Source: Vreelandella azerica
GTDB taxonomy: Bacteria; Pseudomonadota; Gammaproteobacteria; Pseudomonadales; Halomonadaceae
DNA: 64,000 nt
Reading direction: 5' to 3'
NCBI RefSeq assembly: GCF_013112225.1
Contig: NZ_JABFHI010000002.1
Location: 496,001-560,000 of the forward strand
The position numbers were made by a program, and so were the translations under genes. Each line of letters opens with the position of its first letter. Positions within the stretch are counted from its first letter, which is position 1. The notes beneath the pieces are model-generated. The model was not told the origin of the DNA. It searched no databases and worked only from the letters and a program-made list of their open reading frames with translations. This document shows positions 36,210 through 44,774 of the stretch, piece after piece.

Positions 36210-37463
36210 TTATAAGATGCCCAGTGCTTTAAGTCCGTCAATCTGGGCGTTGTCCAGCCCCAACTGTTCCTTGAGTACGGCGTCAGTATGCTCGCCCAGT
36301 GTCGGTGGGGCACTCTGGGCACTCATCTGGATCCCGTTGAAGCGGATAGGATTATTGACCAGATCCACTTTACCACTTGCAGATTGTGGATGTTTCAGCT
36401 GTTGCTTGAGTTCCCGCGCCTTGACGTGAGGGTCATCGAAAACGCGATCCAGCGTATTGATGGGGCCGGCCGGTACGCCCACAGCTTCAAGGGCGGCAAG
36501 CCATTCGTCAGTGGTACGGGTGGCAAGCACTGCCTGAAGTTCTGGAATCAGCTGTTCGCGATGGCTGACTCGGGCGCCGTTGGTGGCAAAGCGCTCATCG
36601 TGGGCCAGTTCGCTGCGTTCGAGCACCTGACAGAGACGCTGAAATTGGCCATCGTTGCCTACCGCCACAATCATATGGCCATCAGCTGTGGTAAACGCCT
36701 GATAGGGAACGATATTAGGGTGAGCATTACCCAGGCGCTGGGGCACCTTGCCAGAGGTCAGGTAGTTAAGCGCCTGATTGGCCAATACGCCAACCTGTAC
36801 GTCCATCAGCGCCATGTCAATATGGGTGCCTTCGCGGCTGGCGGCGTCCTGCTTATCTCGGGCATAGAGAGCAGCAAGAATGCCGTTGGCTGCATAAAGG
36901 CCGGTAAAGATATCGGTAAAGGCGACGCCTATCTTGACCGGGCCACCGCCGGGCGTGTCATCCGGCTGGCCGGTCAGGCTCATGATGCCGCCCATGGCCT
37001 GGATCATGAAATCATAGCCTGCCCGGTGGGCATAGGGGCTTTGCTGGCCGAAACCGGTAATGGAGCAGTAGATCAGTGCTGGATTGACTGCTTTCAGGCT
37101 CGCGTAATCCAGACCGTATTTCTTGAGTCCACCGACCTTGAAGTTTTCGATCACCACGTCAGATGTCGCCGCCAGTTCCCGCACCAGTTTCTGGCCTTCG
37201 GGCCGGGAGATATCCACGGTGACCGAGCGCTTGCCGCGGTTGGCAGACAGATAATAGGCCGATTCGCCGCGCTGTTCGGGCTGCTGACTTGCCAGCCAGG
37301 GTGGGCCCCATTGGCGGGTGTCGTCACCCTTGTCCGGGCGTTCTACCTTGATGACCTCGGCACCCATATCGGCAAGCATCTGGCCGCACCAGGGGCCAGC
37401 CAACACCCGTGACAGATCAAGCACCTTGACGCCAGCCAGCGGCGCTGGGGGAGACTGTTGCAT
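36210..37463 (-). CDS. CaiB/BaiF family III CoA-transferase, probable glutarate CoA-transferase
   Basis: I start at ATG 37463 (MQQSPPAPLAGVKVLDLSRV) because GGAG lies about 7 bp upstream. The 417-residue protein shows family III motifs: VLDLSRVLAGPWCGQMLADM, GAEVIKVERPDKGDDTRQWG, LSANRGKRSVTVDI, and the catalytic Asp in YDFMIQAMGGIMSLTG. It is 69 bp downstream of glutaryl-CoA dehydrogenase on the same strand, and transfer of CoA to glutarate is the role known for such pairs (GcdG, SUGCT). Substrate is inferred from this neighbour. Confidence 0.82.
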   Translation of the reverse strand: MQQSPPAPLAGVKVLDLSRVLAGPWCGQMLADMGAEVIKVERPDKGDDTRQWGPPWLASQQPEQRGESAYYLSANRGKRSVTVDISRPEGQKLVRELAATSDVVIENFKVGGLKKYGLDYASLKAVNPALIYCSITGFGQQSPYAHRAGYDFMIQAMGGIMSLTGQPDDTPGGGPVKIGVAFTDIFTGLYAANGILAALYARDKQDAASREGTHIDMALMDVQVGVLANQALNYLTSGKVPQRLGNAHPNIVPYQAFTTADGHMIVAVGNDGQFQRLCQVLERSELAHDERFATNGARVSHREQLIPELQAVLATRTTDEWLAALEAVGVPAGPINTLDRVFDDPHVKARELKQQLKHPQSASGKVDLVNNPIRFNGIQMSAQSAPPTLGEHTDAVLKEQLGLDNAQIDGLKALGIL

Positions 37464-37532
37464 TGTGATGCTCCTCATAAACCGTTATCGAAAACGCTTC
37501 GCCGCAGCGAAGCGCTCAAAATGCCAAGCGGT

Positions 37533-38710
37533 TTAGAAGAACGCCTGAAGACCCGTCTGGGCGCGACCCAGAATCAGCGCATGAATATCGTGGGTGCCTT
37601 CATAGGTGTTGACCGATTCCAGGTTGACCATATGGCGAATCACCCCGTATTCATCGGAAACACCGTTGCCGCCGTGCATGTCGCGGGCCATGCGGGCGAT
37701 GTCCAATGATTTGCCGCAGTTATTGCGCTTGATCAGCGAGATCATCTCCGGTGCCCAGTTGCCGCTGTCCATCAAACGGCCCACCTGCAGGGCAGACTGC
37801 AGCCCCAGGGTAATCTCGGTTTGCATATCGGCGAGTTTTTTCTGAATCAGCTGGGTTTGTGCCAGCGGGCGACCAAACTGCTTGCGATCCAGGGTGTACT
37901 GGCGGGCGGCATGCCAGCAGAATTCAGCGCTGCCGATAACGCCCCAGGCGATGCCGTAACGCGCCTTGTTGAGGCAGCCGAAAGGCCCTTTTAGGCCGCT
38001 AACGTTAGGCAGCAGGTTTTCTTCCGGTACAAAGGCGTTATCCAGCACGATCTCACCGGTGATGGAAGCGCGCAGAGAGACCTTGCCTTCAATTTTCGGC
38101 GTGGTGAACCCTTCGGTGCCACGCTCGACGATAAAGCCCTTGATCTGATTGTCATGGGCGGGCGATTTGGCCCAGACCACGGCCAGGTCGGCAATCGGGC
38201 TATTGGTGATCCAGATTTTGGCGCCGGTCAGGCGGTAGCCGCCATCCACTTTTTCGGCACGGGTGACCATGGAACCCGGGTCGGAGCCATGATCCGGTTC
38301 GGTCAGGCCAAAGCAGCCGACCAGTTCGCCGGTGGCCAGGCGCGGCAGAAACTTCTGTTTCTGTTCTTCGCTACCGTAGGCTTCGATGGGATACATCACC
38401 AGCGATGACTGCACGCTCATTGCCGAACGGTAGCCGGAATCAACGCGCTCTACTTCCCGGGCAATCAAGCCATAAGCAACGTGGTTGACGCCTGCACCGC
38501 CGTACTCGGGGAGACCGTCGCGCCCAACAGGCCCAACTCACCCATTTCGGTCATGATCTCGCGATCAAAACGCTCTTCGCGAAAAGCAGACAGTACGCGG
38601 GGCTGAAGGTTTTCCTGGCAGTAATCGTAAGCGGCGTCGCGAATCTGACGTTCTTCGTCGGTTAACTGCTGTTCGAGAAGAAGCGGGTCATCCCAGTTAA
38701 AGCGGCTCAT
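37533..38710 (-). CDS. gcdH: Glutaryl-CoA dehydrogenase (frame broken at 38508-38511)
   Basis: Start ATG 38710 ([20 protein letters not shown]). The frame shifts at four G on the plus strand (38508-38511); one more gives [20 protein letters not shown] and 392 residues, the normal size. Acyl-CoA dehydrogenase motifs are present: [57 protein letters not shown] and the C-terminal [15 protein letters not shown] with its catalytic Glu in TYEGTHD. It oxidises and decarboxylates glutaryl-CoA to crotonyl-CoA in lysine and tryptophan breakdown. The CoA-transferase is downstream; the GntR regulator is upstream. Confidence 0.92.
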
Positions 38711-38824
38711 GGCGTGTCCTCGTCGTTATAACTTGTGCGGTTGAAGCGTGAAGCTCCTGACCCAGCTAATTTATCGTTGTTATTTAAAAATTTCTACATT
38801 TTTTGAAATTTTTTATTGAGGCCC

Positions 38825-39514
38825 TCAGGCAAGCCCCTGTTGATGCATGGCCTCGGTGATGATGGGAACGGGTGTCATCAGGTGGTCGTGCATCATGGCC
38901 ATGGCGTCTTCATGGCGGCGCTCCAGCGTGACGTCAACCAGCGCTGAGTGCTCCTGGCGCTTCTGCTCCAGTGCCTGCTCGGAGAAGACTGTCTCTTTCA
39001 GCCATAGGTGGCGGTAGCGTTGTACCTTATCAAACAGTCCAGCACGCACCTGCAGCAGGTGGGATGAATTACAGCCACTGACAAGCGTGGTATGAAAGGT
39101 GCTGTGTCGCTCATCCCAGATAGCGAGCAGCCCTTCGGGGGTATTGCTGGCGCTGACGATATTCAGGTGGTGGGCCTTGGCGACGACATCGGCTTCCCAG
39201 GCGTCATCGCCGCGCTCGATCGCCAGCCCCAGCAGCATGGCCTCAAGCTGGGCGCGGGCATCGTAGATATCGTGCAGCTCTGCTAATGACATAGGCGCCA
39301 CCCGGTAGCCACGCTGGCTGATGGCCACCACCAGATGCTCGGCCACCAGCTGCGAGAGCGCTTCACGCAGCGGGCTGATGCCCAGGTCATAATAGGCCTT
39401 GAGGGCATGCATGCGTAGCTTTTCACCGGGTGCAAAGGTGCCTTTGATAATGTCGTTCTTGAGCAGCTGGTAGGCGCGAATGCCCAGGTTTTCGCGCACA
39501 CCGTCCTTGGGCAT
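38825..39514 (-). CDS. GntR/FadR-family (FCD) regulator, CsiR/GcdR-like
   Basis: I start at ATG 39514 (MPKDGVRENLGIRAYQLLKN); the longer upstream frame overlaps the divergent lhgO start and is not conserved. The 229-residue protein has an N-terminal winged helix (APGEKLRMHALKAYYDLGIS, PLREALSQLVAEHLV) and a C-terminal FCD effector domain with metal-binding type residues (DERHSTFHTTLVSGCNSSHL). It lies between gcdH and lhgO, divergent from lhgO. CsiR represses csiD-lhgO-gab in E. coli and is released by glutarate, so control of both flanking operons by glutarate or 2-hydroxyglutarate is a fair guess. Confidence 0.8.
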   Translation of the reverse strand: MPKDGVRENLGIRAYQLLKNDIIKGTFAPGEKLRMHALKAYYDLGISPLREALSQLVAEHLVVAISQRGYRVAPMSLAELHDIYDARAQLEAMLLGLAIERGDDAWEADVVAKAHHLNIVSASNTPEGLLAIWDERHSTFHTTLVSGCNSSHLLQVRAGLFDKVQRYRHLWLKETVFSEQALEQKRQEHSALVDVTLERRHEDAMAMMHDHLMTPVPIITEAMHQQGLA

Positions 39515-39656
39515 TGTGGTGTCTTTGGTCGTCGGTGTGACTAACGGCGACGTTGGCGCCGGAGAAAAATACGAGAAGACATGGGGAAGAATCCATAAAC
39601 TGGCGAAACAGCGAAATTTTATCCTCCCATCATAAGGGATTCTGGAGGTAGATAGC

Positions 39657-40865
39657 ATGTGGGATTTTGTCGTCGTTGGCGGTGGTATTCTGGGAATGTC
39701 GACCGCCATGCAGCTGAAAAAAGCCTATCCGGACAAACAAATGCTGGTGCTTGAAAAGGAAAACGGGCCAGCACAGCATCAGACAGGGCATAACAGCGGG
39801 GTGATTCATGCAGGCGTCTATTACACACCGGGCAGCCTGAAAGCCAGGTTCTGCCTGGAAGGCAATCGCGCTACCCGTGATTTCTGCGATGAACACCAGG
39901 TGCCCTATGATATCTGCGGCAAGCTTCTGGTCGCCACCAATGATCTGGAAAAGCAGCGCATGCAGGCACTGTGGGAGCGCACCCAGGCAAACGGCTTGGA
40001 GCGAGAGTGGCTGGAAGCGCAGGCGCTGGCAGAACGTGAGCCCAACGTCACTGGAGTGGCGGGGATTCATGTGCCCTCCAGTGGTATTGTCGATTATGCT
40101 CAGGTTGCCCGCGCCATGGCGGATGAATTTCAGCGCCTGGGTGGCGAAATCAGCTATGGCCACGAGGTGGTCGGGCTGGAAGAGCGCCCGGCAGAAGTAG
40201 TGGTTACCAGTCAACAAGATAGCAGCGAGCATGTTGTGACCAGCCGCTATCTGGTCAGCTGCTCAGGCCTGATGGCCGACAGGGTTGTCCGCCTGCTGGG
40301 TAAAGACCCTGGCTTCACGATCTGCCCGTTTCGCGGTGAATATTATGTGCTGCCTGAACACCATCAGCGGGTCGTCAACCATCTGATCTACCCGATTCCA
40401 GATCCCAGCATGCCGTTTCTGGGCGTGCATCTTACCCGGATGATTGATGGCAGCGTTACCGTTGGCCCCAATGCGGTGCTGGCCTTCAAACGCGAAGGCT
40501 ATCGCAAGCGCGATATATCGCTTGCGGATATGGGCCAGATGCTCACCCATGGCGGTATTCTCAAGGTGCTGGCCAAGAATGCTCGCCCTGGGCTGATGGA
40601 GTTGAAAAACTCACTCTATAAGCGTGGTTACCTGGCCTTGGTGCAAAAGTACTGCCCGAGTATTACCCTGGATGATCTTCAACCTTACCCGGCAGGCGTG
40701 CGTGCCCAGGCGGTGTCCCATGATGGCAAACTGGTGGATGATTTCCTGTTTGTGAATACCCGACGCACCTTGAACGTGGGCAACGCGCCTTCCCCCGCAG
40801 CGACCTCTGCACTGCCGATTGGCGCCCATATTGTCAGCCAGGTAAACCGTATGGTTGAGGCGTGA
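39657..40865 (+). CDS. lhgO: L-2-hydroxyglutarate oxidase/dehydrogenase LhgO
   Basis: ATG 39657 begins MWDFVVVGGGILGMSTAMQL, whose GGGILG is the FAD-binding motif. The 402-residue flavoprotein has the family's HQTGHNSGVIHAGVYYTPGS segment, FRGEYYVLPEHHQRVVNHLI, and the late NVGNAPSPAATSALPIGAHI. It oxidises L-2-hydroxyglutarate to 2-oxoglutarate, feeding electrons to the quinone pool. In E. coli and Pseudomonas it follows csiD, which makes L-2-hydroxyglutarate from glutarate; csiD is not seen here. It is divergent from the GntR regulator with 142 bp between. Confidence 0.92.
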   Translation: MWDFVVVGGGILGMSTAMQLKKAYPDKQMLVLEKENGPAQHQTGHNSGVIHAGVYYTPGSLKARFCLEGNRATRDFCDEHQVPYDICGKLLVATNDLEKQRMQALWERTQANGLEREWLEAQALAEREPNVTGVAGIHVPSSGIVDYAQVARAMADEFQRLGGEISYGHEVVGLEERPAEVVVTSQQDSSEHVVTSRYLVSCSGLMADRVVRLLGKDPGFTICPFRGEYYVLPEHHQRVVNHLIYPIPDPSMPFLGVHLTRMIDGSVTVGPNAVLAFKREGYRKRDISLADMGQMLTHGGILKVLAKNARPGLMELKNSLYKRGYLALVQKYCPSITLDDLQPYPAGVRAQAVSHDGKLVDDFLFVNTRRTLNVGNAPSPAATSALPIGAHIVSQVNRMVEA

Positions 40866-41056
40866 ACCCTATCTGGATAAGCTTTGCGTTTACGCCAGCG
40901 TTAATCGACAGTGGCCAAGCGCTTTTAAGACATGCTAGTTTTTGTTACACAATCTGAACGCCTGTCAGCCAACCCTGATCCCGTCGTTCAGTTGATGCAT
41001 TTGATAGATGCGTGTGTCATATCAATAATAATGCCCGAGAGGGCGAAGGAGTGCGT

Positions 41057-42034
41057 ATGCAATCTCATAAAGCTTTCACAACCGTTACCACCCTGGCCGC
41101 TGCGTCCATGTTGGCCGTAGCGCTACCCGCCTCAGCTCAGCAGCTCTCAATTGCCACTGGTGGCACGGGCGGCACCTATTACCCGATGGGCGGCGGCTTT
41201 GCCGAGATGATCAATAATCATATTGAAGGCGCTCAGGCGACCGCTGAGGTGACCGGTGCCTCGGTTGAAAATATGGGCTTGATCATGCGTGGTGATGCGG
41301 ATATGGCGCTGGCTCTGGCGGATACCGTCTATCAAGCGTATACCGGTACTGGCCATTTTGAGGGCCGCCAGATTGAGGACACCCGTGCTCTGGCCTCGCT
41401 GTATCCTAATGCTGTCCAGTTGGTGACGTTGGCTGAATCGGATGTGCATTCCATCAGCGACCTGGCGGGCAAACGGGTTTCTGTCGGGGCGCCGGGTAGC
41501 GGCACCGAGCTGAATGCCCGGGCGCTTCTGGAAGCCAATGGCATCAGCTATGACGACTTCGACCCTCAGCGCCTGAACTTCAATGAAACCGCTGATGCCA
41601 TTCGCGATGGCGATATCGATGCAGGTTTCTGGAGCGTTGGCCCACCCACCAGCTCGATTCTGAACCTGGCAACCACTCGTGATATTCGCTTGGTGGGCCT
41701 GTCGGACGAAGAGATTGCCAATGCTCAGGAAGAAGTAGCGGTCTTCGCCCGCTATGAGCTGGGTGAAAATCTCTACGAAAGCATGGACGAAGCGGTGCCG
41801 ACCATTGGTGTTCCCAATGTACTGGTGGTCAATGCGGCCATGGATGAAGAGCTGGCCTATCAACTCACCGAGCTGTTATTCGAACAGACCGATGAGCTGA
41901 TTGCCGTTCACCCGGCGGCTAACGACACCACTATTGACTTCACTCTGGAATCAACGCCAGTGCCGCTGCATCCGGGGGCTATCCGTTATCTGGAAGATGC
42001 CGGTGTCGACGTGCCGGATCGTCTTCGCCCCTGA
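41057..42034 (+). CDS. TRAP transporter substrate-binding protein, TAXI family
   Basis: I start at ATG 41057 (MQSHKAFTTVTTLAAASMLA), with GAAGGAG upstream. The signal peptide is cleaved after ASA (about residue 28), and the mature protein begins QQLSIATGGTGGTYYPMGGG, the TAXI hallmark. The rest (VEVTGASVENMGLIMRGDAD-like; LAGKRVSVGAPGSGTELNAR; DAGFWSVGPPTSSILNLAT) matches the family across 325 residues. It binds the substrate in the periplasm and presents it to the fused permease encoded downstream. Substrates of TAXI systems include glutamate, 2-oxoglutarate and other dicarboxylates, which would suit the catabolic genes next door. Confidence 0.9.
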   Translation: MQSHKAFTTVTTLAAASMLAVALPASAQQLSIATGGTGGTYYPMGGGFAEMINNHIEGAQATAEVTGASVENMGLIMRGDADMALALADTVYQAYTGTGHFEGRQIEDTRALASLYPNAVQLVTLAESDVHSISDLAGKRVSVGAPGSGTELNARALLEANGISYDDFDPQRLNFNETADAIRDGDIDAGFWSVGPPTSSILNLATTRDIRLVGLSDEEIANAQEEVAVFARYELGENLYESMDEAVPTIGVPNVLVVNAAMDEELAYQLTELLFEQTDELIAVHPAANDTTIDFTLESTPVPLHPGAIRYLEDAGVDVPDRLRP

Positions 42035-42072
42035 GCGGGGTCTGCTGATTTATTAACAGGTGTCAGGTTGCC

Positions 42073-42630
42073 ATGATCAACATCATGCTTTGCCTGCTTC
42101 CCTGGGCAAGGCGCTGGCAGAGGTTGGTTCTGTTGGCTGTCTTCGTCACCTCTCCTGCAGCCGGAGCAGAGTCAGCCTCTGCTCCGGCTGTTGGCTATGA
42201 GCTGGTGGTTGAGCGCAATGTTCAGCCAGGTTCCCCAAGTAAGCAGCGGCTGATCACCATCCCTATGCCCCAAGGGGCGCGGTGGTGTGTGAAGTGGAAT
42301 CACTCCGTTGCTCAGTTTGTGGTGCTTGACTGCTACCGGAACGTAGCAGGCCGAATGGTACTGGAGCGCAGCCATCAACCGGATTTTGCAGCCGGTCTTG
42401 GCCACGTTCTGGGGCGGGGCGTACAGGTATCAGATGGCGAGGGTGGCTACTGGATCAAGGGGATTGACGAACCGGTGCCCGGCAACCGCTACGCCTTGCG
42501 TGTCGGCGCCATGCGGGTAAACCATCGCCTTGTCTGGCCAGCGCAAGCGCCCACTAAAAGCGTCAGTATCAGTGAACAGGCGGCGGGGGAACGGGTGATT
42601 ATTCAGCTTCAGGAAGCGGGCTATCAATAA
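42073..42630 (+). CDS. DUF1850 family secreted protein of a TAXI TRAP system
   Basis: The 185-residue protein has a signal peptide (hydrophobic LVLLAVFVTSPAAGA) and a mature part with WCVKWNHSVAQFVVLDCYR, the core of DUF1850, and two cysteines likely to form a disulfide. DUF1850 proteins are known almost only between the TAXI binding protein and the fused permease, as here (gaps of 38 and 40 bp). It probably assists binding or assembly of the transporter in the periplasm; no activity is established. Confidence 0.78.
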   Translation: MINIMLCLLPWARRWQRLVLLAVFVTSPAAGAESASAPAVGYELVVERNVQPGSPSKQRLITIPMPQGARWCVKWNHSVAQFVVLDCYRNVAGRMVLERSHQPDFAAGLGHVLGRGVQVSDGEGGYWIKGIDEPVPGNRYALRVGAMRVNHRLVWPAQAPTKSVSISEQAAGERVIIQLQEAGYQ

Positions 42631-42670
42631 CTACTAACAAGCAAATCCTATAGGGCCAGGTGAGAATTTC

Positions 42671-44679
42671 ATGAATGAACCCAAACAACCTGCGGTGGTG
42701 ATGCCAGGCGGCAAAATACCGCATTCACGCCCGATTTTATGGTGCATTACGGCAGTGGCCGTCGGCTTGTCGCTGTTTCAGCTTTATTCAGCGGGTATCC
42801 AGCCGCTGGGGCTTTTCTATCAGCGTAGTATCCACCTGGCGCTGATCATGATGCTGGCCTTTCTGATGTTTCCTGCCTTTGGGCCGCATCGCAAGCGCGG
42901 CCTGCTGGCAGGCGCGATTGATACGCTGTTCTTTATTGGCGCCATGATTACCGGTGGCTATCTGGTGTTGTTCCTGGATGACATCATTAATCGTGCCGGT
43001 TTCTGGAGTGACACCGATATTCTGGTGGCCTGTATCGCCACCTTTACGGTGCTTGAAGCCAGTCGGCGCGCCGTGGGTATCAGCATGACGATCATTGGCA
43101 CCATTGCCATTCTTTATGCCATGGCGGGGCCGCGGGGGATTTGGCCTGGCTGGGGGAGTGGCTGCCGGGGATTCTGGCTCATCGTGGCTATAGTCTTGAT
43201 CGTATTGCCGGGCAGCTGTATCTGGGCCAGGAAGGTATCTTTGGCTTGCCGCTGGGGGTTGCCGCGACTTACATCTTTATTTTTGTGCTGTTCGGCGCCT
43301 TTCTGGAAAGTACCGGGGCAGGTAAGTTTTTCATTGATATGGCCTACGCAGCCACGGGGCGCCAGCGCGGTGGCCCCGCCAAGGCATCGGTAATTGCCTC
43401 GGCTGGCATGGGGTCGATTTCCGGCAGTGCGATCGCCAATGTGGTCACTACCGGTGCCTTTACCATTCCACTGATGAAAAAACTGGGTTACAAGCCCAAG
43501 CAGGCCGGTGGCATTGAGGCTGCGGCGTCTACCGGGGGCAGATTATGCCGCCTTTGATGGGGGCAGGGGCTTTCCTGGTTGCCGAGTATACCAATACGCC
43601 TTACCTGGATATCGTCAAGGTCAGCATCTTCCCCGCAGTGCTGTACTTTGCCACTGTTTACCTATTTGTGCATATCATCGCCCTGAAACAGGGTATGCAA
43701 GGGATGTCACGCAGCGAGTTACCTCAGATGCGTGATGTCATGCGCGATGGCTGGCATTTCCTGTTGCCGCTGCTGGTGCTGGTATGGCTGCTGGCAATGA
43801 GTATGTCGCCGATGCGGGTTGGCTACTATGCAGTGATCACCATGGTGGCAGTTGCCGTGCTGCGTTATGTCGTGTGGTTTTTCTTTGTGGCCCCGGGGCA
43901 AGGTCAGCCGGTGACGGCCAGCCGGATGAAAATGGCGCTGGCCAGCGGTTTACGCAAGCTGATTGAAGGGCTGGAGCTGGGGGCGCGCAACGCGGTGGCG
44001 GTGTCCATGGCCTGTGCGGTAGCCGGTATTATCGTTGGCGTGGTAGGCCTGACGGGCCTGGGGTTGAAGTTTTCCTCGATGATGATGGCGTTTTCCGGGG
44101 TAACCTGATTCTGGCGCTGGTGATGGTGTTGTTGGCCAGCCTGATTCTGGGCATGGGCTTGCCAGTAACCGCCAGCTATATCGTCCTGATTGTGCTGGTT
44201 GGGCCAGCGCTGACCCAGGAGTTTGGTATTCCGCTATTGATCGCCCACCTGGTGGTGTTCTGGTACTCCCAGGATTCCAATGTGACCCCGCCGGTTGCCC
44301 TGGCTGGGTTTGCCGGGGCTGCCATTGCGGGCAGTAAGCCCATGGAAACGAGCTTCCAGGCCTGGAAATTTGCCAAGGGGCTTTACCTGATTCCGCTATT
44401 TATGGTGTTCAACCCGGAAATCATCATGGGCGGGCCGGTTGCGGTGGTGATTTGGACGGGCTTTATTGCCCTGCTGGCCCTTGGGGCCTTTGCGGCGGCC
44501 TTGGAAGGCTACCTGTTTACTCACATGGGGCTGCTTTCACGTCTGGCTATCGGGGGGCGATTGTGGCGGTTTTCTACCCTGATTTCATGATTGAAGCCGC
44601 GGGTGCGGTGGTGATGGCCGTCGCCATTGTCGCCAACTGGTTGGCGAGCCGTCGGGAGTCTTCACCGCAATCGGCTTGA
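42671..44679 (+). CDS. TRAP transporter permease, fused small and large subunits (four frame breaks)
   Basis: The start ATG 42671 begins MNEPKQPAVVMPGGKIPHSR. The gene is interrupted by four apparent one-base deletions in G runs: 43134-43138, 43534-43538, 44097-44100 and 44552-44557. Correcting all four gives one continuous 670-residue protein (joins: GPRGDLAWLGEW, STGGQIMPPLMG, SGGNLILALVMV, AIGGAIVAVFYP). The first 200 residues hold the DctQ-like helices and the rest the DctM-like helices, with family markers AGMGSISGSAIANVVTTGAF and GMGLPVTASYIVLIVLVGPA. It is the sodium-linked inner-membrane part of the TAXI TRAP transporter. Nothing suggests a real pseudogene. Confidence 0.87.
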
Positions 44680-44698
44680 ATAAAAGCCATTGGTCAGC

Positions 44699-44732
44699 AA
44701 AAAAGCCCGGCGCTTTAACGCCGGGCTTTTTT
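44699..44732. terminator. Bidirectional terminator between TRAP operon and mrcA
   Basis: AAGCCCGGCG (44703-44712) and CGCCGGGCTT (44719-44728) form a perfect hairpin around CTTTAA, with A and T runs on either side. Confidence 0.92.
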
Positions 44733-44774
44733 ACGTCACAAACTTGTTTCACTTAATAAGCAAGATTAGGCAGC

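Noticed and set aside
41147..41863. Minus-strand frame of 238 codons
   Set aside because: It is antisense to the TAXI binding protein, which is clearly the real gene.
42671..44679. Five separate short membrane-protein frames
   Set aside because: They join in order by four one-base repairs in G runs into one TRAP permease with all family motifs.
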